Source: Desulfomonile tiedjei DSM 6799 (lineage in GTDB: Bacteria > Desulfobacterota > Desulfomonilia > Desulfomonilales > Desulfomonilaceae). From it: a stretch of DNA of 64,000 nt. The notes beneath the pieces are model-generated. The model saw nothing but the letters and a program-made list of their open reading frames with translations. It had not been told where the DNA came from and ran no database searches. The first letter of the stretch is position 1; each line of letters starts with the position of its first letter. The position numbers and the translations under genes are program-made. The DNA lies in contig NC_018025.1 in assembly GCF_000266945.1 (NCBI RefSeq), forward strand, positions 930,001 through 994,000, given 5' to 3'. Shown piece by piece: positions 39,587 to 48,250 of the stretch.

Positions 39587-40666
39587 ATGGAAATGTCCGA
39601 GTATGTGTTGCCCTTTGAGCAATGCGACATAACTATGGTGAACCGGGTCGGAGGCAAGTGTGCCAGTCTCGGAGAGCTTTTGAGGGCTCAGATTCCGGTT
39701 CCGCCAGGGTACGCTCTTACCACCCGGGCATATGAGCGTTTTCTCGAGGAAAACGGCATTCAAAATGCGGCGATCGACAGACTAAAGGGACTCGACTACA
39801 GCGATGTTGACGAAATAGACAAGGCCTCCCGGGATATCAGAACCTGGATCGAGGGGGGAAAATTCAGTGAAGAATTGGAAGATATCATAGCTGAGAATTA
39901 TCGCGTCCTTTCCCGGCGCACCAGAATGCCGGCATTGCCCGTAGCAGTCAGATCCTCCGCCACAGCAGAAGACTTACCGGATGCAAGTTTCGCAGGCCAA
40001 CAGGATACGTATCTTTGGGTTCGCGGCATTGATGATGTCCTTCACAAAGTGCGGAAGTGTTGGAGCAGTCTGTTCACTGCTCGAGCCATTTCTTACCGGC
40101 TCAAAATGGGATTCGATCATTCCAAGGTGCTCATAAGCGTAGCAATCCAGAAAATGGTTCGATCTTTTACAGCAGGAGTCATGTTCACTCTGAACCCGTC
40201 AACCGGCGATCGGGCAACGGTGGTAATCGATTCCAACTGGGGATTCGGAGAAAGCGTGGTATCAGGTGAGGTGACTCCCGATCAATTTCAAGTCAACAAA
40301 ATCACAATGGATATTGTGAAGAGAACCGTCTCTGACAAGGCGATCTACTACACAACGGACCCGGAAACGGATGAAGTAAAAAAACTGGAAGTCGATGCGG
40401 AGCGCCGCCAGCAGCAAACGTTGCTGGACACTGAGATCATCAACTTGGTGGATCTGGCGAAGCGCATAGAAAAACACTATGGCAAACCCATGGACATTGA
40501 ATGGGCGACCGAAAAATTTCTGCCTTTCAAGGGTGAAGTCTTCATTCTTCAGAGCCGGCCGGAAACCGTCTGGAGCCAAAAAGAGGTTAAGCCATTGGTA
40601 CAACCCAGAAAGAGTGCCCTGGAGCATATTGTAGCAGGGCTGTTGTCTGGGAAAAAAGTCACGTAA
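39587..40666 (+). CDS. ppsB: Phenylphosphate synthase subunit 2-like (PEP-synthase ATP-binding domain)
   Basis: A 359-residue (about 40 kDa) protein equal to the N-terminal nucleotide-binding half of PEP synthase/pyruvate phosphate dikinase. Seen: VNRVGGKCASLGELL at the start, the ATP-grasp signature VRSSATAEDLPDASFAGQQ (about residues 121-140), VMFTLNPSTGD, and ending with ILQSRPETVW. The GGAGG site and position directly after the phosphohistidine subunit support a split synthase. It would cleave ATP to AMP plus phosphate while charging His569 of its partner. Size matches protein 2 of the Thauera enzyme. Confidence 0.87.
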   Translation: MEMSEYVLPFEQCDITMVNRVGGKCASLGELLRAQIPVPPGYALTTRAYERFLEENGIQNAAIDRLKGLDYSDVDEIDKASRDIRTWIEGGKFSEELEDIIAENYRVLSRRTRMPALPVAVRSSATAEDLPDASFAGQQDTYLWVRGIDDVLHKVRKCWSSLFTARAISYRLKMGFDHSKVLISVAIQKMVRSFTAGVMFTLNPSTGDRATVVIDSNWGFGESVVSGEVTPDQFQVNKITMDIVKRTVSDKAIYYTTDPETDEVKKLEVDAERRQQQTLLDTEIINLVDLAKRIEKHYGKPMDIEWATEKFLPFKGEVFILQSRPETVWSQKEVKPLVQPRKSALEHIVAGLLSGKKVT

Positions 40667-40791
40667 ACCGACCAAAATATAAGCCCGCGAGGGCTCTGCA
40701 CAACGAATAGAGCCACGGAAAAAAAAAGATCCGGGGTTCAAAGGGATTTGTACGCCCTGTGAGCAAGCGAGAAACGGAGGAAGCAATCCAT

Positions 40792-42198
40792 ATGAAAGAC
40801 ATGAGAGATTTCGTGAAAGAAGGCTTGGAAAAGGGATTATGCAAGAAGATCACGGCTGAAGTCGATTGGAATCTCGAGCTCTCGCATATCGCCAAGCTGA
40901 ATGAAGAGGCAAGCGGTCCGGCTCTGTTGTTTGAAAACGTAAAGGACTACAGCACTCCGGTAATCACCAGTGTGTGCACCACTACTCAGAGGCTTGCCAT
41001 GATCATGGGACAGCCGCTCGATTCGACTCTGGTGGATCTTTATCAGGCGTGGGCCAAACTGGGCGAGAATCTGGTACCTCCCACATATGTCGACAAAGCT
41101 TTGGCTCCGTGCAAGGAAAACATCCTGTACGGCGATGATATCGATCTCTACAAATTTCCTGTCCCTCAGTGGTATCCGTTGGATGGCGGCCGTTACATCG
41201 GCACTGCACATTTTTTCATCAGCAAAGACCCTGAATCCGGATGGGTCAACCTGGGAACCTACCGGGCCCAACTCCTGGGCAAAGACAAAATCGGCACCCA
41301 ATTCATCAAGGGCAAGCACGCAGACATCATGCTGAAGAAGTACCAGGCAATGGGAAAACCAATGCCTGTGGCCTCGATCATTGGATGCGATCCTCTGCTG
41401 TTCATCCTCGGAGCGGCACGAGTGTCCGCCTTTGTATCGGAATACGACGTTGCCGGCGCTCTCAGGGGAACACCCGTGGAAGTGGTCAAGGGAGAGACAG
41501 TCGATTTGCCCATTCCAGCGCATGCGGAAATCGTCCTGGAAGGGGAGGTGGATGCCAACAAATTCATGGAAGAAGGGCCTTTTGGTGAGTACACCGGCTA
41601 TTACTCGGGAGTAGGCACCGACCCGCGCAACTTTATGGACGTGAAATGCGTGACTCATCGAAATAACCCGATTCTGTGGGGAACTACTGTCGGTCGAGCG
41701 GTCACCGACACGCACATGACCATGGCGCTTTCGTATGGTGCAACACTCTGGCAGCAGCTTCTTGCAATGAAAATTCCGGGGCTCAAAGCGGTGTACTGTC
41801 CGCCGGAAGGTTCGGGAAGATTTCTCGCCATCATTTCCATGAAGCAAATGTACCCGGGCCATGCCGACCAGGTCTTGACAGCAGCCATTTCCACGGAAAT
41901 GGGAGCTTACGGTCTGAAGACAGTGATCGTTGTCGACGAAGATATCGATCCCTGGGACATCCCTCGAGTCATGTATGCGCTGAGCTTCAGGTTCCAGCCA
42001 AACCGTTCCCAGGTGATCAAGCGAGGTCGTTCAACACCGCTTGACCCCTCCCTGCCCATTGAATCGAGAGACATTACCGGCAGGCTGCTCCTGGATGCCA
42101 CCATACCCTATGACTGGAAATACAAACCGATTCCCATCGAACTGGACCCGGCGATGGTGCAGCGAGTGAAAAGCAGGTGGTCCGAACTGGGATTCTGA
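40792..42198 (+). CDS. ubiD: UbiD-family (prenyl-FMN) aromatic carboxylase/decarboxylase
   Basis: About 468 residues from the ATG at 40792, served by GGAGG about 11 nt upstream; a GTG at 40759 is an alternative. The active-site region EEGPFGEYTGYYSG (near residue 262) carries the paired Glu residues of the family, and PEGSGRFLAIISMKQMYPGHA and the DPWDIPRVMYA segment are typical. Depends on prenyl-FMN from the UbiX gene of the same operon. Next to a phenylphosphate synthase its expected role is para-carboxylation of phenylphosphate to 4-hydroxybenzoate. Only one UbiD-type subunit is present; the small subunits of the four-subunit Thauera carboxylase are not seen. Confidence 0.92.
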   Translation: MKDMRDFVKEGLEKGLCKKITAEVDWNLELSHIAKLNEEASGPALLFENVKDYSTPVITSVCTTTQRLAMIMGQPLDSTLVDLYQAWAKLGENLVPPTYVDKALAPCKENILYGDDIDLYKFPVPQWYPLDGGRYIGTAHFFISKDPESGWVNLGTYRAQLLGKDKIGTQFIKGKHADIMLKKYQAMGKPMPVASIIGCDPLLFILGAARVSAFVSEYDVAGALRGTPVEVVKGETVDLPIPAHAEIVLEGEVDANKFMEEGPFGEYTGYYSGVGTDPRNFMDVKCVTHRNNPILWGTTVGRAVTDTHMTMALSYGATLWQQLLAMKIPGLKAVYCPPEGSGRFLAIISMKQMYPGHADQVLTAAISTEMGAYGLKTVIVVDEDIDPWDIPRVMYALSFRFQPNRSQVIKRGRSTPLDPSLPIESRDITGRLLLDATIPYDWKYKPIPIELDPAMVQRVKSRWSELGF

Positions 42199-42301
42199 TG
42201 CGACGGCCGAGAAATCGATCGATCCATGTTGTTCCTTCGCCCTGTGCGAGAACACGCACCGATCCCTATTTTACCGAAATTCGATCACCAAGGAGGCCCA
42301 C

Positions 42302-43963
42302 TTGAAACCGATTCGTTACAAAGAAGACATGGTGAATGAGTTCCTTAAAAACGGTTATTGGACCCATGAGACTTTTTATGATTTTTGGGAAAGAAATGCC
42401 CGCGAATACGGCGACAAGGAAGCCTTGGTCGATTCAAAGTACCGCTTGACCTGGGCCGAAGCGAAGCGCCTCGTGGATGCGATGGCCGTTTCATGGGTTG
42501 AAATGGGTATCCCGAAGCATTCCCGTATGATCGTCCAATCACCAAACAGCGTATATGGTTTCCTGGCCAGGATTGCATGCGAACGTGCCGGTCTGATCTC
42601 GCTGACAGTATATCCTTATCTTCGTCAGAGGGAACTGGAGTACATGGTCGAACGGACTCAGGCATCAGCGGTCATCATTCTGACTATGTACAACAAATTC
42701 AACTACCTGGAAATGTATGAGGGACTGCAAAAGCAGTTTCCGCATTTGAAGAATATCTTCCTGTTTGACGACGAAGTCCCTGCTTCCGCACCGGCTGGAA
42801 CCTATTCACTTACGAGCATTGTTAACGAGCGGGCGCAAAAGCCAGTGAGCGAGTCTGCCCTGGCTGAAAGGAGACTCGATCCTATATGGGATGTCGCTCT
42901 GCTCACAACCACATCGGGAACCACCGGAATTCCCAAACTTGTGGAATGGCCGACAGCCCCTCGCGTGTGTACGTCCAAGGCTCGGGTAGATATCTGGAAC
43001 CTTTCCAAGGACGACATTACCATGGCCATCGCACCACATGCCGGCGGAGCAGCCGGTACGCTAACCTATTTTGCTGCACCCCTGGCAGGAGCAAAGACGG
43101 TCATGCTGGAGGAGTTTTCTCCTGACGGGGCCTTGGCCCTTATCGAAAAGGAAAGAGCCACTGCCATAGGAGTCGTGCCCACTCACCTGGTAAGAATGCT
43201 CGATGCTGACGCCTCCAAGTATGACCTGAGCTCGCTTCGTTTTATCCGTTCCGCGGGAGGGTATCTTTCCCCTCAAATAGCAGAAGAAGCAGAGAAGGCT
43301 TTCGGTGCTTCCATTACCAGCGATCTGGGTACCCAGGACATGGGGTCCGTGTCCGGATGCCGGGTGGAAGACTCCAGAGACCTGCGTCGCAGAACCGTAG
43401 GTCGTATGCTTCCGGGAAATCAGGTTCGTCTCGTGGACGAATCGGGTAAGAACGAAGTGCCTGACGGAGAACCCGGGGTGCTTTACTTCAGAGGGCCCCA
43501 CGCTCCGGCCGGTTACTACCGGGATGAAGAACTCACCGCGACCGTTTTCGATCCAAATGGCTGGACTACCACGGGCGACATCGTGAAATTCGACCAGGAA
43601 TGTCTCTGGATACTGGGCAGAGCCAAGGACATGATCATTCGTGGAGGCCAGAATATTTATCCGGCTGAAATCGAGGGCTTACTCAACGATCATCCTAAAG
43701 TTGTGTCAGTTGCGGTCGTAGGATATCCGGACAGGGAAATGGGCGAGCGGGCCTGTGCTTACGTGATCCCGAGGAACGGCCGGGAATTTACGTTCCAGGA
43801 AATGGTGGATTTCCTGAAATCCAAGAATATAGCGATGTTCAAGCTTCCCGAACGGCTCGAGATAGTAGCCGAATTTCCGACTGTCGGCGATTCGGGGAAA
43901 GTGAACAAAGAGGTTCTCAAAAAAGAAATCAAAGAAAAGGTAGCCTCAGAGGGGAAATCCTGA
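42302..43963 (+). CDS. Aryl/acyl-CoA ligase (AMP-binding), probable 4-hydroxybenzoate-CoA ligase
   Basis: A 553-residue ANL-superfamily ligase. The TTG start is supported by AAGGAGG 5 nt upstream. The P-loop TTTSGTTGIPKLVEW lies near residue 202; later motifs are DLGTQDMGS, GWTTTGDIVKFDQ and the hinge/catalytic-Lys region FPTVGDSGKVNKEVLKKEI. It forms an acyl-adenylate and then the CoA thioester. Placement after UbiD suggests activation of 4-hydroxybenzoate, the carboxylation product, committing carbon to the benzoyl-CoA route (inference); by sequence it is only assignable to the aryl/2,3-DHB-type branch. Its stop overlaps the next gene's ATG (TGATG). Confidence 0.85.
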   Translation: MKPIRYKEDMVNEFLKNGYWTHETFYDFWERNAREYGDKEALVDSKYRLTWAEAKRLVDAMAVSWVEMGIPKHSRMIVQSPNSVYGFLARIACERAGLISLTVYPYLRQRELEYMVERTQASAVIILTMYNKFNYLEMYEGLQKQFPHLKNIFLFDDEVPASAPAGTYSLTSIVNERAQKPVSESALAERRLDPIWDVALLTTTSGTTGIPKLVEWPTAPRVCTSKARVDIWNLSKDDITMAIAPHAGGAAGTLTYFAAPLAGAKTVMLEEFSPDGALALIEKERATAIGVVPTHLVRMLDADASKYDLSSLRFIRSAGGYLSPQIAEEAEKAFGASITSDLGTQDMGSVSGCRVEDSRDLRRRTVGRMLPGNQVRLVDESGKNEVPDGEPGVLYFRGPHAPAGYYRDEELTATVFDPNGWTTTGDIVKFDQECLWILGRAKDMIIRGGQNIYPAEIEGLLNDHPKVVSVAVVGYPDREMGERACAYVIPRNGREFTFQEMVDFLKSKNIAMFKLPERLEIVAEFPTVGDSGKVNKEVLKKEIKEKVASEGKS

Positions 43964-45291
43964 TGGAACGTATAGTCTTGCTGATATCCACCCTGGATAC
44001 GAAATGTGAAGAGACGATGTTCCTCCGGGATAAGATTCGCGACCTTGGGGCATACCCTTTGGTCATGGATCTCAGTATGTCCAGGGATGTTCCCGGAGCG
44101 GACATATCTCCAGCCCAAATAGCTGAGGCTGCCGGCACGAATATTGAGGAGATAAGAGCCTCATCCGAGCGGAAAAAGATCACTAACCAGATGATTGCGG
44201 GTGCGGTGAAAACTGCTATGCATCTGTTCGGTGAAAATCGGTTGGGTGGCGTCATCGGCCTTGGCGGTTCCACCAGCAGTCTCATGGCAACTGAAGTAAT
44301 GCGTGCCATGCCCTTCGGCGTTCCCAAACTGATGGTGTCCTCAACTGCTGCATTGCCGGGTCTATCCACGCACTACATAGGAACCGGTGATATATCCATT
44401 TTTCACACGGTCATCGAGATTTCCGGCTTGTCGAAGCCACTGTGCAATGTTCTGGAACGAGCTGCCGGAGCCATCGTTGGAATGGCATCGGCTGAACCGC
44501 TCACCGTGGAATCTGCACGATCCGAGGGACGGCCTCTGATAGCTCTTTCAATGTTCGGCCCTACGGAACATTGCGCGAACCATATTCAGAACCGTCTCCA
44601 GCGTGAGGGGTATCAGGTCATTGGATTCTCAGCGGCAGGTGTTTGCGATCGCGCCATGGAGCAGATGATCGGCCTGGAATTTTTCGACGGTGTAGTGGAT
44701 CTTACTCCGGGTGGTGTTGGAGAAGAAATTCTCGGGGGAATGAGGGCCGCGGGACCGGAACGTCTGACGAGCGCCGGAAAGTTAGGTATTCCTCAAGTAG
44801 TGGCTCCTGGAGGCGTTAATCTGATGAGTCCCCGCAAATCCAGGTACAAGCCTGAATACCATCAGAGAAGAAAATATGATCTTGACGCGCTACGTACTTT
44901 CATCCGACTATCGGATGACGAGATGAAACAGGTTTCCGAAGTTTTTGTTGAAAAGTTGGCCGACGCTGCAGGGTCCACTGTACTGATGTTCCCGACTCAG
45001 GGCTGGTCTGCAGTGGATAGACCTTCAAGTCACATGTTTGATGCAGATCAGGATCGTATTTTCTTGAATGTCTTGAGAGAAAAACTTGGTGCGAGACTGG
45101 ATATCAGGGAAGTGGATGCCAATCTAGAGGACGACCGCTTTGCGGAAGCCGTTGAAGAGGTTTGCCTGGAAGTATTCCCGACTCCCGGAACCGTCTGGAA
45201 ATCTTCTTCACAATTTCATATCACCCCAGAAGGGAGATCACATGTTAGTGAAGAACTGGATGTTACCTCAGCAATTCTCGATTCCCAGTGA
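43963..45291 (+). CDS. UPF0261/Tm-1-like ATP-binding protein (first copy)
   Basis: A 442-residue protein of the UPF0261 (Tm-1-like) family: ISTLDTKCEETMFLRDKI at the start, the glycine-rich IGLGGSTSSLMATEVMRAM, VPKLMVSSTA, HYIGTGDI, and later APGGVNLMS. The family has an ATP-binding fold but no settled reaction; the plant Tm-1 homologue binds a viral replicase. It shares a one-base stop/start junction with the CoA ligase gene and overlaps the CBS gene, so it is firmly part of this operon. A paralogue lies at 46006. About 20-25 residues at the C terminus run past the paralogue's end. Its role in phenol metabolism is unknown. Confidence 0.85.
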   Translation: MERIVLLISTLDTKCEETMFLRDKIRDLGAYPLVMDLSMSRDVPGADISPAQIAEAAGTNIEEIRASSERKKITNQMIAGAVKTAMHLFGENRLGGVIGLGGSTSSLMATEVMRAMPFGVPKLMVSSTAALPGLSTHYIGTGDISIFHTVIEISGLSKPLCNVLERAAGAIVGMASAEPLTVESARSEGRPLIALSMFGPTEHCANHIQNRLQREGYQVIGFSAAGVCDRAMEQMIGLEFFDGVVDLTPGGVGEEILGGMRAAGPERLTSAGKLGIPQVVAPGGVNLMSPRKSRYKPEYHQRRKYDLDALRTFIRLSDDEMKQVSEVFVEKLADAAGSTVLMFPTQGWSAVDRPSSHMFDADQDRIFLNVLREKLGARLDIREVDANLEDDRFAEAVEEVCLEVFPTPGTVWKSSSQFHITPEGRSHVSEELDVTSAILDSQ

Positions 45292-45880
45292 CGCTCTGGC
45301 CGTCGAAGCAGTCACCATAATACGGGAAAACAATCTCAAGATGCTTCCCGTAGTTGATGGAGGGCGTCTTCGGGGTGTAGTCCATCGCCGCGATCTGAGT
45401 GAGGCCGCATACTGTGTTAGTGGCAGTGGAGATGTCTGTGAGCTAAACTACTTCTGCAATAAGCTCAAAGTAAAAGACGTCATGGTCCGAATGCCCCTGA
45501 CGATCTCGGTAGATGATACGGTAGAGGAAACGCTTATCAAAGGACGGGATATGATGATGAGTACTTTCCCGGTCCTCGATGGAGAGAAAGTGGTAGGCGT
45601 TGTATCCGATAGGGAGATTTTTGTTACTCTTTTCAAACTCCTGGAAGCGGGGCAGCAGCGCCTTCGCGTGACCCTCACCGATGTCACTTTGGAGGGAGGA
45701 ACGTTATCGAAGATACTTCGTATCGTTGATAATTGCGGCGGAGTCGCTCGCTCGATCTTTACCGTACCGGAAAAGAATGGGCAGGTGCGAGTAGTTTTGA
45801 GGGCAGAGTGCGACGACCCTGAAACCGTGAGGAAAGCCTTTGAAAAAGACGGATACAGAATACTGGAGTTTTCGGCATAA
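45242..45880 (+). CDS. ppsC: Two-CBS-domain protein, candidate phenylphosphate synthase subunit 3
   Basis: 212 residues (about 24 kDa) from the ATG at 45242, which has a GAAGGGAG site and overlaps the end of the preceding gene by 50 bp. Two CBS domains: residues about 2-60 (WMLPQQFSIPSDALAVEAV, LKMLPVVDGGRLRGVV) and about 78-140 (VKDVMVRMPLTISVDDTVEE, TFPVLDGEKVVGVVSDREI), then an ACT-like tail LSKILRIVDNCGGVARSIF. Thauera phenylphosphate synthase has a 24-kDa CBS-domain third protein that stimulates the enzyme, and the size and operon fit. CBS pairs bind AMP or ATP, a plausible energy sensor for an enzyme that makes AMP. It is separated from ppsAB by three genes. Confidence 0.78.
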   Translation: MLVKNWMLPQQFSIPSDALAVEAVTIIRENNLKMLPVVDGGRLRGVVHRRDLSEAAYCVSGSGDVCELNYFCNKLKVKDVMVRMPLTISVDDTVEETLIKGRDMMMSTFPVLDGEKVVGVVSDREIFVTLFKLLEAGQQRLRVTLTDVTLEGGTLSKILRIVDNCGGVARSIFTVPEKNGQVRVVLRAECDDPETVRKAFEKDGYRILEFSA

Positions 45881-46005
45881 GGATTGAGAAGAAATTAAAG
45901 GGTGGTATTGTGGGATTTTGAATGCAAATTGATGTAAGAACAAGAACATTCAACCACAGTTAATTCTCGCTCCGTTACCCTTCACGAAGTGCGAAGGAGG
46001 TCCGA

Positions 46006-47262
46006 GTGCAGCCTACAGTCGCCATTGTAGCCACTCTTGATACCAAGGGCGAAGAGGTGGCTTACCTGAGGGAGTTGATCCAAGCAGATGGATGCAATAC
46101 CATCGTCATAGACGTGGGCACTTTGCATCCACCAACTGCCACACCGGATATTTCCCGTAGCCAGGTTGTAGAGGCAGCAGGGTACGGTGTCGATATTCTC
46201 AACCGACAAAAGAATCGGCGGGCATCGGTCCAAGCGGTCATTGAGGGAGCTTCGGCGGTCGTTGCCAAACTCTACGATCAATCCCGGTTCGAGGCTGTTA
46301 TGTCAGTCGGTGGTGGAACAGGCACTCACATAGGCATGAGTGTTATGCGTTGTCTGCCTCTGGGAGTTCCAAAGTTGATGGTTTCCACCGTTGCGTCGAG
46401 AGATATGAGTCAACTTGTTGGAACAAAGGATATCGCGGTAATGCATTCGGTGATAGATATACTCGGACTGAACCCTATCAGCAAACGCATACTCAAGAGT
46501 GCAGCCGCCGCAATCGTCGGAATGGCATCAAAAGCCGGGCCGATTGCATCAGAAAAGCCTATCATCGGATTGACTTCGTTCGGGTTCATCACTGAAGGCG
46601 CCACGAGCGTCAAGAAACTGCTGGAAGACACCGGATATGAGGTTGCTCCGTTCCACGCCAATGGAACGGGCGGCATGGCTATGGAAGATCTTATCGATCA
46701 GGGACTTATCGACGGTGTCCTGGATTTCGCTCTGCACGAGTTTTCAGACGCTTTGTATAATGGGTATTGCGGCGGAATAGGGCCGGGCCGTTTGGAGTCG
46801 GCAGGTAAAAGAGGCATTCCCCAAGTGGTTGTTCCTGGCGGCCTGGACTGCATCGTATTGGAATTCGACTCAATCGAGACAATGCCATCAGATATGAAAG
46901 GCCGCAGCGTGTTTTGGTACGACTTTCGGTCCGGAGTGCGTACGGATCGCTGTGATGTGATCCGCCTGGCCCAAATAATTGGCGAAAAACTCAATCGATC
47001 CAACGGTCCGGTTCGCTTTATAGTTCCTCGTTTGGGCTGGTCGGAAGCAGATTGCCAAGGGGGCCCTCTTTTCGATCCTGAAACCAACAGCGCATTTTTG
47101 GCCGAATTGAAGAGCATCCTTGACAGCCGCATTCCTGTGATAGAGGTGGAAGCTCATATCAACTCAAAAGAATTTGCAGCAGTGGCAGTGTCGCATCTCC
47201 ATGAATTGATGAAATCAGCCTCAACGTGTTCGGCAGAAGCCCGGAGGGTGCTATCTCAATAA
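46006..47262 (+). CDS. UPF0261/Tm-1-like ATP-binding protein (second copy)
   Basis: A 418-residue paralogue of the gene at 43963. The GTG start has an ideal AAGGAGG site. Motifs: TVAIVATLDTKGEEVAYLRE, MSVGGGTGTHIGMSVMRCLP (the matching segment of the first copy reads GLGGSTSS), VPKLMVSTVASRD and VVPGGLDCIVLEFDS. The two copies differ in the glycine-rich loop, which suggests specialised partners or a heteromer rather than redundancy (inference). Reaction unknown. Precedes the DUF89 gene by 16 bp. Confidence 0.85.
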   Translation: MQPTVAIVATLDTKGEEVAYLRELIQADGCNTIVIDVGTLHPPTATPDISRSQVVEAAGYGVDILNRQKNRRASVQAVIEGASAVVAKLYDQSRFEAVMSVGGGTGTHIGMSVMRCLPLGVPKLMVSTVASRDMSQLVGTKDIAVMHSVIDILGLNPISKRILKSAAAAIVGMASKAGPIASEKPIIGLTSFGFITEGATSVKKLLEDTGYEVAPFHANGTGGMAMEDLIDQGLIDGVLDFALHEFSDALYNGYCGGIGPGRLESAGKRGIPQVVVPGGLDCIVLEFDSIETMPSDMKGRSVFWYDFRSGVRTDRCDVIRLAQIIGEKLNRSNGPVRFIVPRLGWSEADCQGGPLFDPETNSAFLAELKSILDSRIPVIEVEAHINSKEFAAVAVSHLHELMKSASTCSAEARRVLSQ

Positions 47263-47278
47263 TGAGGTCGATCGGAAC

Positions 47279-48172
47279 ATGTTACTGACACCAGATTGTA
47301 TCCATTGCATCTTCAGAGCCTCACTCAATGCAATCCGAAGCTTGACAGACGACGAAGCGATTACGAAACGCTTGTCTCGGAGAATTCTCGAAATTCCCGC
47401 CCTGAGAGGTCTCGAATGGTCTGTTACGAGTCCCCAGGTGATCGAGTCCGCGTGGCGCACGATCACAGAGACTTTTGGAGAAAAGGATCCCTACGAGCAG
47501 CTTAAAGAGCGGCAGACCTTAAAAGCGATTGAACTGTACCCTAGATTGAGAACACTCATTGACGAATCTCCCCGTCCAGTGGAGACGGCGATCAAGCTCG
47601 CAGTGGTGGGAAACTGGATCGATTTAATGTGGATGCAAGGTTCCGATGATATTGAGTTTCTAGTATCCGAACTCGAGAAACCAGTCGCTCACTCCAAGTC
47701 ACTCGAGAGAGTCGCAGATGAAATATTGTCCGCTGAACGTCTGGTTTACCTTGGGGATAACGCAGGTGAGATAGTATTCGACAAGCTCCTTATTGAAACA
47801 ATACTGCGTTTTCATGAAGTCAAAACGTATTACGTGGTTCGCAGTCGGCCCACATTGAACGATGCGACTCTCAGAGAAGCCCGGATGGCGGGAATGCAGG
47901 ACATCACACTTGTTCTCGAAAACGGAATTGATGGACCTTTTCCTGGAACATCTATTCCGAGATGCTCTGAACGAGTCCAAGAGTTGCTCACTGAAGCCGA
48001 TCTCGTAATCTCCAAGGGCGGAGGTAATTTCGATTCACTACATGAAGAGAGGCGCCTTCTCAAAAAGATTGCTTTTCTTCTTGTGAGTAAATGCAATCCG
48101 TACGTGTCTCATTTCGACGTTCCACTCAAGCAGCCTATAATCTCACTCTATTCCGATGGGAAACAGGCATAG
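47279..48172 (+). CDS. DUF89 (ARMT1-like) metal-dependent phosphatase-family protein
   Basis: A 297-residue protein of the DUF89 fold, known for metal-dependent phosphatases that remove phosphate from damaged or surplus phosphometabolites. Seen: the N-terminal cysteine pair PDCIHC (residues 5-10) of the Cys-containing subgroup, the metal/phosphate motif LGDNAGEIVFD near residue 160, RSRPTLNDAT, and SKGGGNFDSL near 245. Last gene of the phenylphosphate operon. It is a reasonable candidate for a phosphatase acting on phenylphosphate or a side product, where the Thauera pathway uses a HAD-type subunit; this is speculation from context only. Confidence 0.82.
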   Translation: MLLTPDCIHCIFRASLNAIRSLTDDEAITKRLSRRILEIPALRGLEWSVTSPQVIESAWRTITETFGEKDPYEQLKERQTLKAIELYPRLRTLIDESPRPVETAIKLAVVGNWIDLMWMQGSDDIEFLVSELEKPVAHSKSLERVADEILSAERLVYLGDNAGEIVFDKLLIETILRFHEVKTYYVVRSRPTLNDATLREARMAGMQDITLVLENGIDGPFPGTSIPRCSERVQELLTEADLVISKGGGNFDSLHEERRLLKKIAFLLVSKCNPYVSHFDVPLKQPIISLYSDGKQA

Positions 48173-48250
48173 TATGGTCCTCTTCCGAGTAAGAAGCTAC
48201 ACATTTAGACGGTTCGGTGGTGGTTGAATCTGAAGATGTGCTGAGAATTC

